Positions 11,849 to 23,560 of a stretch of DNA of 64,000 bases are shown piece after piece. The DNA is from Ceratotherium simum simum (Eukaryota > Chordata > Mammalia > Perissodactyla > Rhinocerotidae), in assembly GCF_000283155.1 (NCBI RefSeq), contig NW_004454177.1, positions 29,438,997 through 29,502,996 of the forward strand, read 5' to 3'. The position numbers were made by a program, and so were the translations under genes. The notes beneath the pieces are model-generated. The model saw only the letters and a list, made by a program, of their open reading frames with translations. It was not told the DNA's origin and did no database searches. Every line of letters begins with the position of its first letter. The stretch's first letter is position 1.

Positions 11849-11924
11849 AAATGATTTGCCTATGATTCAGCATAAGGGAAATTTACTGTCTATTTATGTG
11901 GACTTCCTATCATCAGCCTTGAAT

Positions 11925-12150
11925 TGTGGTTAAGAGTATAGACTTTGGGACCAGGAAGATCTGATCTTGAATCTTATTATGGCTGCTAATTAGCTATATA
12001 AACTTGTTCTTAAATGTTTAGACCTCAAAATGGGGATCATATAATACCTCACAGAGTTGGTATAATAACTAGAGTTTAAATGAGAAGACATACACAAAGT
12101 GTTTAATATTCCGACTTTTACACAGTAAGTGCTCCGTAAAAGATAGCCAC
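11925..12150 (+). repeat. MIR SINE, sense, nearly full length
   Basis: Starts GTGGTTAAGAGTATAGACTT, then a 'gaccaggaagatctgatctt'-type block. CAAAATGGGGATCATATAAT, CCTCACAGAGTTGGTATAAT and a tail ending AGTAAGTGCTCCGTAAAAGA follow. These are all MIR landmarks in the correct order. Confidence 0.8.
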
Positions 12151-12521
12151 ATTAGGATAAGTGTTTTTCCAGAGAGACATTGTCTGCTAATAGGGCAAAC
12201 TTCCATAGTCAATGAAAGTCTTGGCAAATCTTTCCTTTAAGTGCTTTCCGGGAAGGCAGATCTGTTGGAAGACCTGCTATCTCTAGTCTAGATCTCTGCC
12301 TATTCTTTTACTTAGTAGAAAATCTAGATCCCACTGAATGTCATTGATCCCAAGATCCTATAGTTCAGGAAGGCTTGAGGATTCTCAGGGACCTGAAGAT
12401 AAGGAGGCCTTCTTATACCAGTTCACTATGAGTATTACTCACAGAGTGCCAAGTGAATTGCCTCACTCACTTGACTCACATGTTCATTAGGTGAGAGCGG
12501 GAATACAGTTTTGCACAGATC
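12151..12521. other. Unassigned sequence
   Basis: Nothing recognised between the MIR and the next ERE. Confidence 0.5.
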
Positions 12522-12820
12522 TCTCGTTTATTTATTTATTTATTTATTTTTATTTATTTATTCTTTTTATGTGAGGAAGATTAGCCCTGAGCTAGCATCT
12601 GTTGCCAATCTTCCTCTTTTTTTTTGCTGAGGAAGATTGGCCCTGGGCTAACATCTGTGCCCATCTTCCTCCACTTTATATGGGACGCCGCCACAGCATG
12701 GCTTGAAAGCGGTGCGTTGGTGCACGCCTGGGATCCGAACCGGCGAACCCTCGGGCTGCCCAAGTGGAGCGCACACACTTAACCGCCTCACTACTGGGCC
12801 GGCCCTTCTCTTGTTTATTT
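12522..12820 (-). mobile_element. ERE SINE, inverted, with expanded TTTA tail
   Basis: Tail is a (TTTA)n stretch at 12527-12562. Two tandem copies of the GAGGAAGATT…CTTCCTC motif, GGGACGCCGCCACAGCATGG, the inverted tRNA-like head and GGGCCGGCCC follow. Flanks TCTCGTTTATTT (12522-12533) and TCTCTTGTTTATTT (12807-12820) look like a target duplication. The (TTTA)n is the A-rich tail turned microsatellite and may be length-polymorphic. Confidence 0.93.
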
Positions 12821-14084
12821 TTACCTACCGTTAGCCCTTGTATGGTTTAAGCTGATGACAAGCACAATAAAAACTATTTTTTCCTTTGGCTTCCAACTAG
12901 CTTTGGCAGATACATTCATTAAGCTTTTCTCCTAAATTGTTCATCAACATTCCTACCTCTAACACTCCTTGCCCTCCCCTTCCTGCAGTATCAGTGAAGT
13001 ATACAGTCATCGTCTTCACACGTAACAGCCCTAAACTCTGAAGAGATTTGTGAATTCCTTTCACCTCCTTTTTCTACCTGGCTTACTGGCTTTGAAGTGC
13101 ATAGTACACTATGTGGTCTCTTTATTTCCCTGACTAGGATTTCTTAGACTCTATTTCTAGATGTTCTTTTTTTTCCCTCTCAGGACCTACTCTTTAGTTC
13201 TTTTCTCCCATTCAGATGGCAGAAGTAGGTTCCACGGTTGAACTCCTTGTCCTTTTCCTTCTGCTTAGGCCAGCTTTGTGGCATCATCCAACTGAGGATA
13301 CATGCTCACACATAAGGGTCTCACCTCTTCTTCCAGAGGGTCACCTGCCTTCAGTTGTACAGGGAGATGTCTGATTTTCCAAGGGTCTTGGAATTACACT
13401 TCAACTGTACATGACTTGTTCTCATTGGAAACCTAAATTCTAGAGAAGTTTTGGTTTTTTCCTAGGTACATTCCCACTTATAGAGAAGATATTGCATCAT
13501 TTGTGGTATGCATGTGTCCCCCTGATAGTTTTCAAATTCCTATGGGGTGTCAGATGGTATCTTATTCATCTTTTTATATCGTATAATATCGAACACGTTC
13601 CTTGCACAGAGTAAGAAATTAACAAATACTGTTTTGATTTGTTTTAAGGAAATACTTGCAGTCTGTGAGAACATACCAAAGTTTCTAAAATACAGAATTA
13701 AGTGGAGGCCTTCATCATTGCCCAATGGTTCCCAATAAAAATTAAATAATCTTGATTTAGATTTTTAAAGTTTCACTCCACTTTTCTATTGCCAGAATGA
13801 GGAATATTTTACTTATCATTTTCAGATCAGATATACTCAACTTCTCCTGTGTTCTAGAGGGGTCTTTGTTATTTCATCTTATTATAGTCCCATGACTATC
13901 TGAAGGGTGAAAGAAGTTTGAAAACTGGAATTACAGAGCAATAAATAGTTATCTTTTCTCTCTTCATTGGATACTGGGACTACTCTCAGATTCTGTGCTA
14001 TCAAAGTTTTGGTCGTTGGAAACATTTCCTTTCTTTATATAATAGGATATAAACTTGGATGGATTTCAGATTCCAAAAGGAGCC
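12821..14084. other. Unassigned sequence
   Basis: Two frames of ~60 codons overlap on opposite strands at 13.54-13.74 kb with no recognisable product. No repeat family named. Confidence 0.5.
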
Positions 14085-14250
14085 CAGTGTGGCCATATGC
14101 TGAGTGGCACTGAGTGATTTGCAACCTCTCTGAGTTTATTTCACCACACGTAAAGTAGTGGGTGATAATAATATCCTCCCCTCCCTCACGGGAATTGTCA
14201 TGAGGATAAAATAATGCATATAAAAGCAATTTCTAAACTATAAAACTCAT
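14085..14250 (+). repeat. MIR SINE fragment, sense
   Basis: AACCTCTCTGAGTTTATTTC, GTGATAATAATATCCTCCCC and ATTGTCATGAGGATAAAATA follow the 3' half of MIR. Confidence 0.7.
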
Positions 14251-14779
14251 TTTAAGAGTAAGACATCATTATGATTCTTGGCTTATAAAATAATACAACA
14301 CCCAAACTTTTGAAACTCAATTTAAATGTAATGAATAAGCTGTAATTATCTGCATAGTTGTTACTTAGTCTGTTGAAAGTGACATAAAACCACAAGTTTT
14401 ATTCTCTTTGAGAAAAATTACAAAATGCAGTTTCTGTTTTAATAGGACCTTTGCTCTAGGATTATTAGCTCACAGTATGAATTTCTTGTAGGACCTATTT
14501 TAGAATCTGTAACTATCAGATTTTTAAAAAGTTAAATCAGCATTGCAAATTAAGCATTGGTACTCGATTGGATCTCAAGAATCATGGTGGTCTGGGCAAA
14601 GTAATGCTTTTGAACATGCAGAAAATTGAAACTGCTAAGTTCGGAGTCTTTTCTGGAACTAGGAAATGCAATCCCTAGTTCTTCAGTTAATCAACCTGAT
14701 AAATTTATAGAGCAGAATTATATGCCTAGCAAGGATTCAATTCATTTATCATAAGGAATATCAGGGAAAACCATTTCAA

Positions 14780-14960
14780 GTAGTGGAAAGAAGACTGGAA
14801 TTTTCATTAGAAAACTTGAATTTGAGTTCTAGCTCAACCACATTTTAGTTGTGGGATCTGCATCTAGACAAATTACTTTAAACCCTATGGGTTTCAATTT
14901 CCTCAATTACTGAATTGTGTATGAGAATCAAGTGAAACGATATTCATTCACTAAATCCAT
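14780..14960 (+). repeat. MIR SINE fragment, sense
   Basis: AGTGGAAAGAAGACTGGAAT, TTGAGTTCTAGCTCAACCAC and GTTTCAATTTCCTCAATTAC match MIR core order. Flanking 14.25-14.78 kb is unassigned. Confidence 0.7.
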
Positions 14961-15149
14961 GTATGTATTTATGTACATATGTATAATTTAGCTTGCAAGG
15001 ATATAAGCAGGGTAATGTTTCCCATTGAAGAAGAGGACACAGAAACTACGGAATATAGGTGTCTATAAGAAAAACATGTTGTATCAAAAGGATCACAAGC
15101 AGATGTATGTTTGACGAATGTTATAGAAGAGTCAGGGAATGACTGGAGA

Positions 15150-15310
15150 AGCAGTGTAGGAAGACAGAAGCCTGATCATGGGGTGCTTTCTAAGCAATGC
15201 CAAGGGGGTTGGACTTTATTCTTTATGTGATGGGGGAAGGATTTGAAAGATTTTACATAGGAAAATGGAATGATGATATTTGTTTTAGCTAGAACAGATA
15301 TAAGCCACAA
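15150..15310 (-). repeat. L2 fragment, inverted
   Basis: The minus strand matches the L2 region encoding '…gccaaagtcc…caaggccctacatgatc…'. On the plus strand this reads CTGATCATGGGGTGCTTTCT then GGGGTTGGACTTTATTCTTT. It is followed at once by a sense L2 covering an overlapping part of the consensus. Confidence 0.65.
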
Positions 15311-15324
15311 CGGTCTTTTTAAGA

Positions 15325-15700
15325 AGTGAATCAAACTCATGTCACATTTCTGCTTTAAAAGATCAATGTCTTTTCAACTCAGAATAAAATTGAATAATGT
15401 ACCATGATCTACAAGGAGATGCTGCCGATCTAGTCTCTACCTACCATTTCCGGCTAAGTTGTCCCTCTCTTCTGCCCTGCTCAACATGGTCACTTTCATG
15501 GCCCCTGAACACAGCCAAGCCCTTTCCTAACTGCTAGCACATGTCATTGCTGTTCCCTCTGCCAGGAATCCTCTTTTCCATCTGATCATGCCAAGCTCAG
15601 CAAAATAATGTCACTTCCTCAGAGACACCTTCCCTAACACCCTTTCTAATGTGCTCCCCTTAAACTTAGTCTGTCTTAGCACACTATCACATTAGCTTAA
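15325..15700 (+). repeat. L2 fragment, sense
   Basis: CTCATGTCACATTTCTGCTT, CTACAAGGAGATGCTG, TGCTGTTCCCTCTGCCAGGA and CTTCCTCAGAGACACCTTCC are sequential L2 3' landmarks. Confidence 0.85.
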
Positions 15701-17204
15701 ATTTGTGAAGGACAAGACAAAGGCAGGGAGGAAATTTATGAAGATGACTTGATAGTCCATGTGAGGAATGAGGTCTCAGTTAGGAGTAAGCTAGTTAACA
15801 TCCTGCTTGGCCAGACCTACTAATGTCTGAGCAATTTTCTACCAGTGTCCTACCACATGAGAAAATGAGTCCAATTGAACTCGATGAATATTTATTAAGG
15901 ATGTACTGTATTTTTGGCACAATGATAAATGCTGCTCTTAACATTGCTCTCTATCTGTAGCAAAGTCATGACAAGCAGCCTTTCCATTTGGTCTTGAACA
16001 TGGCATCATACTGCTGTTGCTACGTGCTGGCTGCCAGATTCTTGGAAGAACTGTTGGCCTTAATTGGGCATGATCCATCACACAAAAAATGTGGACAATG
16101 TTCTATGTCTCTTAAATGATATTGGCTAAACATAAAATGAATTAATATTAAATAACAGCCTACTGCAACTGTTACTAGGGTTAGATTCATGATTGATATT
16201 TGTAGGGCTTGGTACAATAATATAAATGGAGGCAACTAATTTGTGTTCAAATATTTAATAGTTATAAATCAAGTTAACTTATTAAATAAAATATGTTGTA
16301 TTCTCTACCTTGAGACATATGTCTTGAGAATTACAATTTTTTAAAAAACAATAATGCTATGACTTTTAGATATTACATGCCATCAAATGGCAAACATGAT
16401 TGAAATTAAGTGTTAACATATGTCCAGTGTACTGTTGATGGACAGTGATGTTTTGCTGTGTAATACAACACAATACATAATTCAAAAAGTATTATGTTTA
16501 GTTGAAAAATTTTCTTCCCCTCAATACAATTTTGCATAAATATCACACAACTGTCACATAAATATATAAGAATCTATTTCATTATTTCTCTCTGAAAAGA
16601 TTTATGAAGTTACTTAATTCTTTTTTCCTCTTATCCAACAGCTTCCATTGCTCAAATATTCTCTTCTCTCAGAAGCATACTTTCTTCGCATCAACGGCAG
16701 CATTATTTACAAACCTTCAAACCATTTGGACATAGCTGCCTTACCTCTCATGGACCTAGGGTAAGGGTTGGGAAGAAATGTTTCCCCAAGGTCTAGACAT
16801 TGTTAAATATGGTAGTAAATAGTTTGGCTTATGGGATGTGTTGAGTCAGAACTGAGCATCAGATTCTGAGTTCCTGAGACACCCATGTGTTTCTTAGTAA
16901 TGTTATTTTTGTGTGTGTTTTTTGAAGTGTGGGGCTATCTAAAATGTGGAACCCAAAGCCAAGGACGCTCTTACCTGGATCTAAGGTAGTGCTGGACAAA
17001 GGAGTTATTTAATAGTATTGTACAGGAAATGTGCCACAGGAAATGTCATAGAATTACACCATAGAGAATTAGAAGCTGAGTGTCCAATGGGGAAGTGACT
17101 CTTTCTATTGAAAGAAAATAACCCCCCCAAACAGTACAGATAAAAGGAATTGATCCAGGAAAAAATGCAGTTGGTGAAGAGGTTTCCCACCTAATGGTAC
17201 ATCA
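15701..17204. other. Unassigned AT-rich sequence
   Basis: No recognised repeats or exon. A 71-codon minus-strand frame (16020-16235) has no family resemblance and no coding signature I can see. Confidence 0.5.
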
Positions 17205-17352
17205 GTTACTTGTGGCTATTCTTAAAAATACTGATCTTAGGGTTCTGTTCCTGAAAATTCTGATTCAGAGAATTTAGCTCGGGCCTCAGGAAGTTACACG
17301 CTTAAGAGGCTCCTCAGATGACACTGATGCGATCTGTTTGGGAACCACATTA
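17205..17352 (-). mobile_element. MER5A-type hAT-Charlie MITE remnant
   Basis: AAAAATACTGATCTTAGGGT, AATTCTGATTCAGAGAATTT and the end GTTTGGGAACCACATTACAG match the MER5A family of short non-autonomous hAT elements. Orientation of the palindromic-type element is assigned loosely. Confidence 0.7.
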
Positions 17353-17639
17353 CAGATTATGATTAGAAATAAAACCGAAGAGCTAAGCAAACAGAAAAAA
17401 ATCCATTCAGGGCATTAAATGATAAAGCAGCCAGAATTTTACAGAATATAACTAAACATAATATTTAGAAAATACCAAACAATTGTAGTTCTAATTATTC
17501 CTAAAAAGAATGGCAACAAAACTAAAAAGTTTCTGCCCAACTAAAAAGGAAGTGATCAGAGAGGGCAAAGACTTCAAAACAAAACAAACAGACAGACAAA
17601 AACCCAAACATGGAAAGAAGATTCAGTCAAATCTTTTAA

Positions 17640-17830
17640 GAAGCAGAAGAAGCAGATTCCAGGCCAGAAGAGAACCATTCTAGAAGATCAGAGAAACAGG
17701 CACGATTCATTTTGTTTAAAATTTAGGAGAATAAGTCAAGGAGATCTTCACAGAGGCAATAATGTTTAAACTGGACTTTGAAGAAAACACTGTTAATTGG
17801 CAAGGAAGGAGTTTTTAAAAATTAATCAAA
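17640..17830 (-). repeat. Possible L2 fragment, inverted
   Basis: TCACAGAGGCAATAATGTTT and CTGGACTTTGAAGAAAACAC resemble the complement of the L2 'cagctcaaatgtcacctcctcagagaggc' zone. Weak and heavily diverged. Confidence 0.35.
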
Positions 17831-18734
17831 TATTCCAATCAAATGAGAATAACAATAAAAAGTTTCATGAACTTAATCTCAACAATTGAGAAGATAATTC
17901 AGGATCTGAGCATCTCCAAGTTACCACCTTGGACATACATTTTTATGGAACCTGCTAAATTATTGACTTTGTTTTTCACTTAAAGATATACAGGATATTA
18001 AATGCTTGAAGAGGAAAAAGAAGTATAAAGCAACAGTACGTATTAGAAGATGATTTTAAAAAGATACTGATGTAACCATATTCCTGAGAAATCAAGGTGA
18101 GAAATTGAAATAGCAGCATTAAGAAGAAAGTGTGTGAAAATGTTACAACACCTGTAGTAGAGAGTGTGCTTGGTAGAGGGAGTGAAGTCAATCAGAGAAT
18201 AAGCAGTCACTGATAATTTAAATAAATTTTACCACTTCTATGACTTGTATTATTCTTTCAATAATCTCCAGTGATTATGATCAGAAAAAAATTTGCTAAA
18301 TTTAGAGAACGAGGATCTATATGCCTTAAGAGCTATAGTTGGAAAGAAATAAAAGAATAAAAACAATGAAAATGGCCAAGATTTTCCCATCAGATTCACA
18401 GATGTATCAAGAATGAATTTTCAATAACTGCGTGTATAGTCCCTTTCAATCAGGAAAGGCTGATCAAGAACAAAGTTTGTCTCTTCAGAGACATTTCATT
18501 CAGGTGTTTAATATGATCCTAGGTGTAGAGAGTTGGTCAGTCACCCTTATGTTTCCTTGCAAGAATATTCTTCTATCTTAAATTATTTTCTTGTCCCTTC
18601 TTGCCTGATCTCCACTTCTATTCAACTCTCCACTCTAGGAAACCCTTTTAATGTATTCAATTGATACGTCCTTAGTTTATTACTGTGTTTTTCCCCACTC
18701 ATTAGGATGTATAATGTTGCTGTATTTTATTGTT

Positions 18735-19110
18735 TATAAGTGCTGCATAGCATTTAACACTATGCATATATCACATTTCATTCATGCATTGCTCTGGTGA
18801 TGGACAATGTTATTGACTCCTGTTTCATCTCACCACAAACACCATCCTTGTATATGGTCCCTTCTAGGATTATGCAGTAAACACCTTTATGTATTTTTCT
18901 CTTGGATACACATACACACACACACACGCACGAATAGTAATCCTATGTCACAGCATATTTATATATTGTACAAATTACTGCCATATTCTTTTCATAATTC
19001 TGTATCAGTTTAAATGGCCATTAACAGTGTTTGCCAATATGTGGTATTGTCCTACTTTTTATTTTTGCCCTTCTGGTGGGTGTAAAGCATTAATTCAGCA
19101 AAGTTCTAAT
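18735..19110 (-). repeat. Old L1 (L1M) 3' ORF2/UTR fragment, inverted
   Basis: AAGTGCTGCATAGCATTTAA, GTGATGGACAATGTTATTGA and CTTCTGGTGGGTGTAAAGC keep the order of the complement of L1 ORF2. In young L1 these read 'tggctgaatagtattccatt…gatggacatttgggtt…'. A (CA)n tract at 18906-18928 interrupts it. Confidence 0.5.
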
Positions 19111-19329
19111 ATTAATTTATCTCAGTATAAATGAAGTTAAGAATTTCTCACTATAGTTGTTGACCATTTAGGTTTCTCCTCTGAATAGCCTATTCATATA
19201 CATTCATATACATAATTATTTTTTTCCTATTATATATATTTTCTTATTTTGTATATTCTAGATGTTAGTTAAAATGTTTAGTTTTATACTTAGCAGTTAT
19301 TTATTGTAGATATTTATTTGATATCTATT

Positions 19330-19450
19330 TTTCATGATACTGTAAATTCCAGGAAAGACATTTTTTTGTCTTATTCACCACTATATCACCAGTACTAAGT
19401 ATAACACTTTGTCCCACACACAAAAGATTCAATGTATTTGTTGAATGAAA
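19330..19450 (+). repeat. L2 3' terminal fragment, sense
   Basis: TTTTGTCTTATTCACCACTA, 'TATCACCAGTACTAAGTATA' and ATTTGTTGAATGAAAGATT correspond to the L2 terminus. Confidence 0.75.
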
Positions 19451-19669
19451 GATTGTGTTTTCATTATAACATCTCCACACACAATACCCCAAGTTTACCA
19501 TGTCTACTTGCTACTCTTATGGCTACCCGCAATTGTTTCCCGTATTATTTCAAAAGAATACAAATTCATTTGGGGGTCATCAGTTAACTCAGGACTGAAA
19601 TTCAAACAGAGCTTGAAAAAATTGGTAAATATTTGGTTCTCAATTCCTGTAGAATAAAAAGGCTACCTA

Positions 19670-22655
19670 AAGCTGAATATCCCCACATTATCTCCCCTGC
19701 CACATACATGCACAAACACACATATCAATAAGAAAAGAAAATTATACCAACATTTTCTCATGCCTAGACTATCCCTAGGATACAGAGAATGCTAAAATCC
19801 ACAAATTACATGTAAGTCAGGAAACAAATACACAGATACAACTGAGCCAGCTCTAGGAGCTACAACTAAGTTAAGAGTTAAGCAGACTCAATATAGAAGA
19901 GAGGAGAAGATATCCCAGGGATAATGAAGAACAGATAAACTTTACTGTAAGACAGATGAAGAGAGTGCAGAGAACATGTATGAGACTTGGCATGTCTGAG
20001 CATTGGCTACTGGGAAATCAAAAAGATGATTTGAAAATGCACAGAACAAGAAGTGGCATCTTTTATGAAGGAACATTTTGAGGACAGGTGAGGAGGTAAC
20101 TTGGAAATGTCAGGAATCCCTTGGAGGCATGGTGGGAAAGGAGTTAAGAGATATTCCTTCAATCATAAGGTCAGAAGGAACAGCAACAATAGTCATTCAC
20201 CCACCCCCCAAAAAAATTACAACATTGACTAAAGAATCTACCTGTCATATATCAGCAGAAGAGGACATCTTTGAACTTCTTGAAGTCTAGTAAGTCGCCC
20301 AAAACACTTACACCAGTCTACATACAAATACAACTCTGATCAGGAAAATAAGACATTAGGGAAAAAATAATAATAAAAGGACATCCATGGAAATTTTCTA
20401 TAAGAAAAAATGAGTGTGACAACATTTCAGGTGATTAAAATTCTCCCTGCCACCTTCCAAAAAACTAAAACAGAAGAAAATTGTACACCATACTCTGAAC
20501 TCTGAATTAAATATGCTTAAAAGGAACTTTTGCAGGTAAAAACAAAAAACAGGCAAACAAAATCAAACGTTAAACCAGGAATTCAAAATCTCATGATAAA
20601 GTTGCGCAAAAAGAAAATGGGGTATGTAAAAATAGAGTTGTCTGATTTCAGTAATGAAAATGAAATAAGACTTTCTTAAATCATAGAAATAATTTACATT
20701 ATAGAATGTTCAAGAGACAATAGACTTGATAACATCAAGAAAAAATGTGAAAATTAACCTTGAAATAGAAATAAAATGAAGTAAAAAAGAGAAGGAAAGA
20801 TAAGTATAGAAAATAGGCAATGGAATTCCAACATATGTGTAACTGGAGTTCCGAAATCCAAACAAAATCATTGGTTATAATCAAAGAAAATTCTCTAGAA
20901 TACAGTTATACAAAACTGCATCTTGAAAGCACCTGACATGTAACCAAGAAAATGAATCCATAGACTACAAAACATACCCTATTAAAACTATTAGATTTTA
21001 AGATAAAGAAAATCTTCAGAGCTTCCAGGAAAATTATCCTGTCACTTAAAAAGAAAAAATTAGATTAGTATTAGACTTTTCAACAGCAAGGTGCAAAGCA
21101 AGGTAATATGGGAGCATTTAAAAAAAACAACAGAGCAAAACTAGAGAAAGTGAGGGACAAGCCAATAATTTTACATTAACCAAGATATTAAGGATCAGGA
21201 TGTTTGTATATATGTATATATGTCCAGATAATTTGCTGGTATAAAACCTAATGAAACGAGACTGTGGATGTTTGGTAAGGAGTGAGAGGGATAAAGAAAG
21301 CATGAAATTTCTCTGAGTGTGTCTTTTTGTATAGTTTTGAGTTTTTGAACTAGGTTAAAATTTTACCTATTCAAAAAATATTTATGTATTTCAATGGGTA
21401 AAAGAGACAATCTCCCTATATTTGTATAAAAATAGATGATCATAAGTGTAAATCAAATTAATAATACAAAGGAAAATTTTTTTAAATAAAATTCTATATA
21501 TATTTGCCCTCAATGAGGTATAATCTTAAAACAAAAAGTGCTATTAAGAGATTTTTACTTTACTTAGACGGTTTGGTTTTGAAACTACTATTAGTGTAGT
21601 AATCTCAAAAATAATTTTTTTTTGATTGAGAAAGTGTGTGAATATATAGATGAGGACCTGTTATATCTCACTGTAGGTGGAAGCAGATTAAAAAATAAGC
21701 AATAAATAAGTAAGCAGAAAAGGAAAAAAGGGAATGCTCTTCATAGAAAATGATCAACTCATTAATGTAGAAGTAATGGTAAAATTAGAAAATCACCATT
21801 TTACAGCATCCATTGTAATAATTGATTTTTGGCAATGATCATTAGTTTATGTTAAGTAACTCAAATATTACTTGCTTATGAAAAATGAAATAAAAGTATC
21901 TTTTCTTACCTTCTGAATGGATCAACTGGCAGATATCATCTTAAAAAAATGACTAAATTTAACATCACTGATAATGGCACAAATTGCCATAATGTGCCTC
22001 CCAATGTGATGCCCTGAGGACAAAATATCACCTATATAGTATTCTTGCTAAAAATATATTTACCTTGAATTTAATCAGACAAGTAAAAGTGAGGGGCATT
22101 TGGTCAACCAACTGCTGTAGATGCCTCAAAAACATTAGTGTCTCAAAAAAAGACCTAAACGATGACAACAACAGAATACAGACTAGTGAATGTTGCTAGA
22201 TTAAAAAAGACTGAAGGGAAATGACAAGTAAATGATTGGAGATAGCTATAAAGGTAATTTTGGGACAGTTGTGGAAATTTGGATATGAATTTGAATATGT
22301 CATTTACATAACAGATAGGATTGTAGCAAAGTTAAATGTCTTGAGTGGATGGAACTGTTTTGTGATTAACTTATGTTAACCACATAAGTATCCTGACTGT
22401 ATGTTAGGATAACTTCTTGTTGTTAGGAGATGCATGCAAAAGTATTTCAGGTGGAGTGTCATGATGTTTACAACTCTTCTCAAATGGTTCACCCCCCCAA
22501 AAAAGAGAAATATTTCTCTGAGTATGTGGGTGTGGGGGTGTGCATGTGTGTGTATGGTGTGTGGTGAATAAAGGTGAAGATTATTTGGAAGTTCACTGCA
22601 TAATTCTTTCTACTTTTCTGTAGATTTCAAAATTTCGAAATAAAATTTGGTTAAA
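19670..22655 (+). mobile_element. Old L1/HAL1-like LINE block, sense
   Basis: The 3' part is the firmest. CTTGTTGTTAGGAGATGCAT, AAGTATTTCAGGTGGAGTGT, CATGATGTTTACAACTC and a terminal TTTCTGTAGATTTCAAAATT followed by AATAAAATTTGGTTAAAA are the 3' UTR end of an L1M-type element. Upstream, A-rich sense-strand sequence (for example AACTGGAGTTCCGAAATCCA near 20.84 kb and AATCTTCAGAGCTTCCAGGA near 21.0 kb) resembles L1M/HAL1 5' and ORF1-region sequence. The left boundary and family are uncertain, and no frame survives. Confidence 0.5.
22523..22566. repeat. (TG)n-rich simple repeat
   Basis: GTATGTGGGTGTGGGGGTGT followed by GCATGTGTGTGTATGG; an expansion inside the L1 3' UTR. Confidence 0.75.
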
Positions 22656-22754
22656 ATAGTGAATATTACATCTATGAGTAAGAGATTTCACAGAGAGAAG
22701 ATGCAAAATTTTTATGATAACGTTTTCTTCCCTTAGATAATAGATAGTGATAAT

Positions 22755-22960
22755 GATGAGAATAGCTCAATGCTTACTATGAATTAGGCACCGCTGTTCT
22801 AAGCACCTTACCTGTAGTATGTCATTTAAACCTCACAATAACCCTATGAGAGAGGTAATATTATTATTCCCATTTTACAGATTAAGAAACTAAGCACAGA
22901 AAGCTTAAGGAACTTATTAAAGATTACGGAGCTAATGAAGAAAGGATCTACTATTTAAAT
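22755..22960 (-). repeat. MIR SINE, inverted
   Basis: CTTACTATGAATTAGGCACC, GTTCTAAGCACCTTACCTG, CCTCACAATAACCCTATGAG, TTATTCCCATTTTACAGATT and AAGAAACTAAGCACAGAAAG are successive inverted MIR landmarks. Confidence 0.8.
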
Positions 22961-23069
22961 AGACAGACTTCATCTAGAGCTTCTCTGTCAAAAGTCACAA
23001 ATGGCGCACGTTTGGAGGAACCTGTGATTTTAGTATCAGCATTGATTTGCACAAGCTCAGTATATCTAA

Positions 23070-23165
23070 TATACTCATATATGTATGTGTTATGTATATC
23101 TACATCTATACATGCATACATGTGTATATGCACACACATATATACACATATATGCATATCATCAG
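23070..23165. repeat. (ATATGTG/CATACA)n compound simple repeat
   Basis: Alternating purine-pyrimidine stretch with CATATATGTATGTG, CATGCATACATG and CACATATATACACATATATG. It generates overlapping spurious frames on both strands. Confidence 0.8.
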
Positions 23166-23364
23166 AAACAAGGTGTGGATATCTATAGCCCTTGTTTCTT
23201 ATGCACATCTTTTAGACAACAGGCCAAGGCATATAGCTCAGAGTAAAAGGCTAGAGAGCAAAGTGAATATGTCTTGTTTAAATGACAGTGTTTAATGTTA
23301 GAAGTTTGATACGCAGGAGCCAGAAGTATTTGGTGGGTTAGCTCAGCAATATTGAGGTAAATTT

Positions 23365-23560
23365 TTCATTCATTTATTCAGTCCATGTCAACACGCATTT
23401 ATTGAGCGCCTATCTGCTATGCATTATGGTAGAAGCCAGGATTACACTGAGGATTAAGTAACTCTATCTTTGCCCTCAAACATCTCATGGACTCTATAAA
23501 TACTTATGATGCAGTGTGACCACTGTTATGGATTAGAAAGATTGCCAAATTGTTATGAGA
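23365..23560 (-). repeat. L2 3' end, inverted
   Basis: CATTTATTGAGCGCCTATCT, GGATTACACTGAGGATTAAG and TTTGCCCTCAAACATCTCAT match the complement of the L2 3' UTR. Confidence 0.75.
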
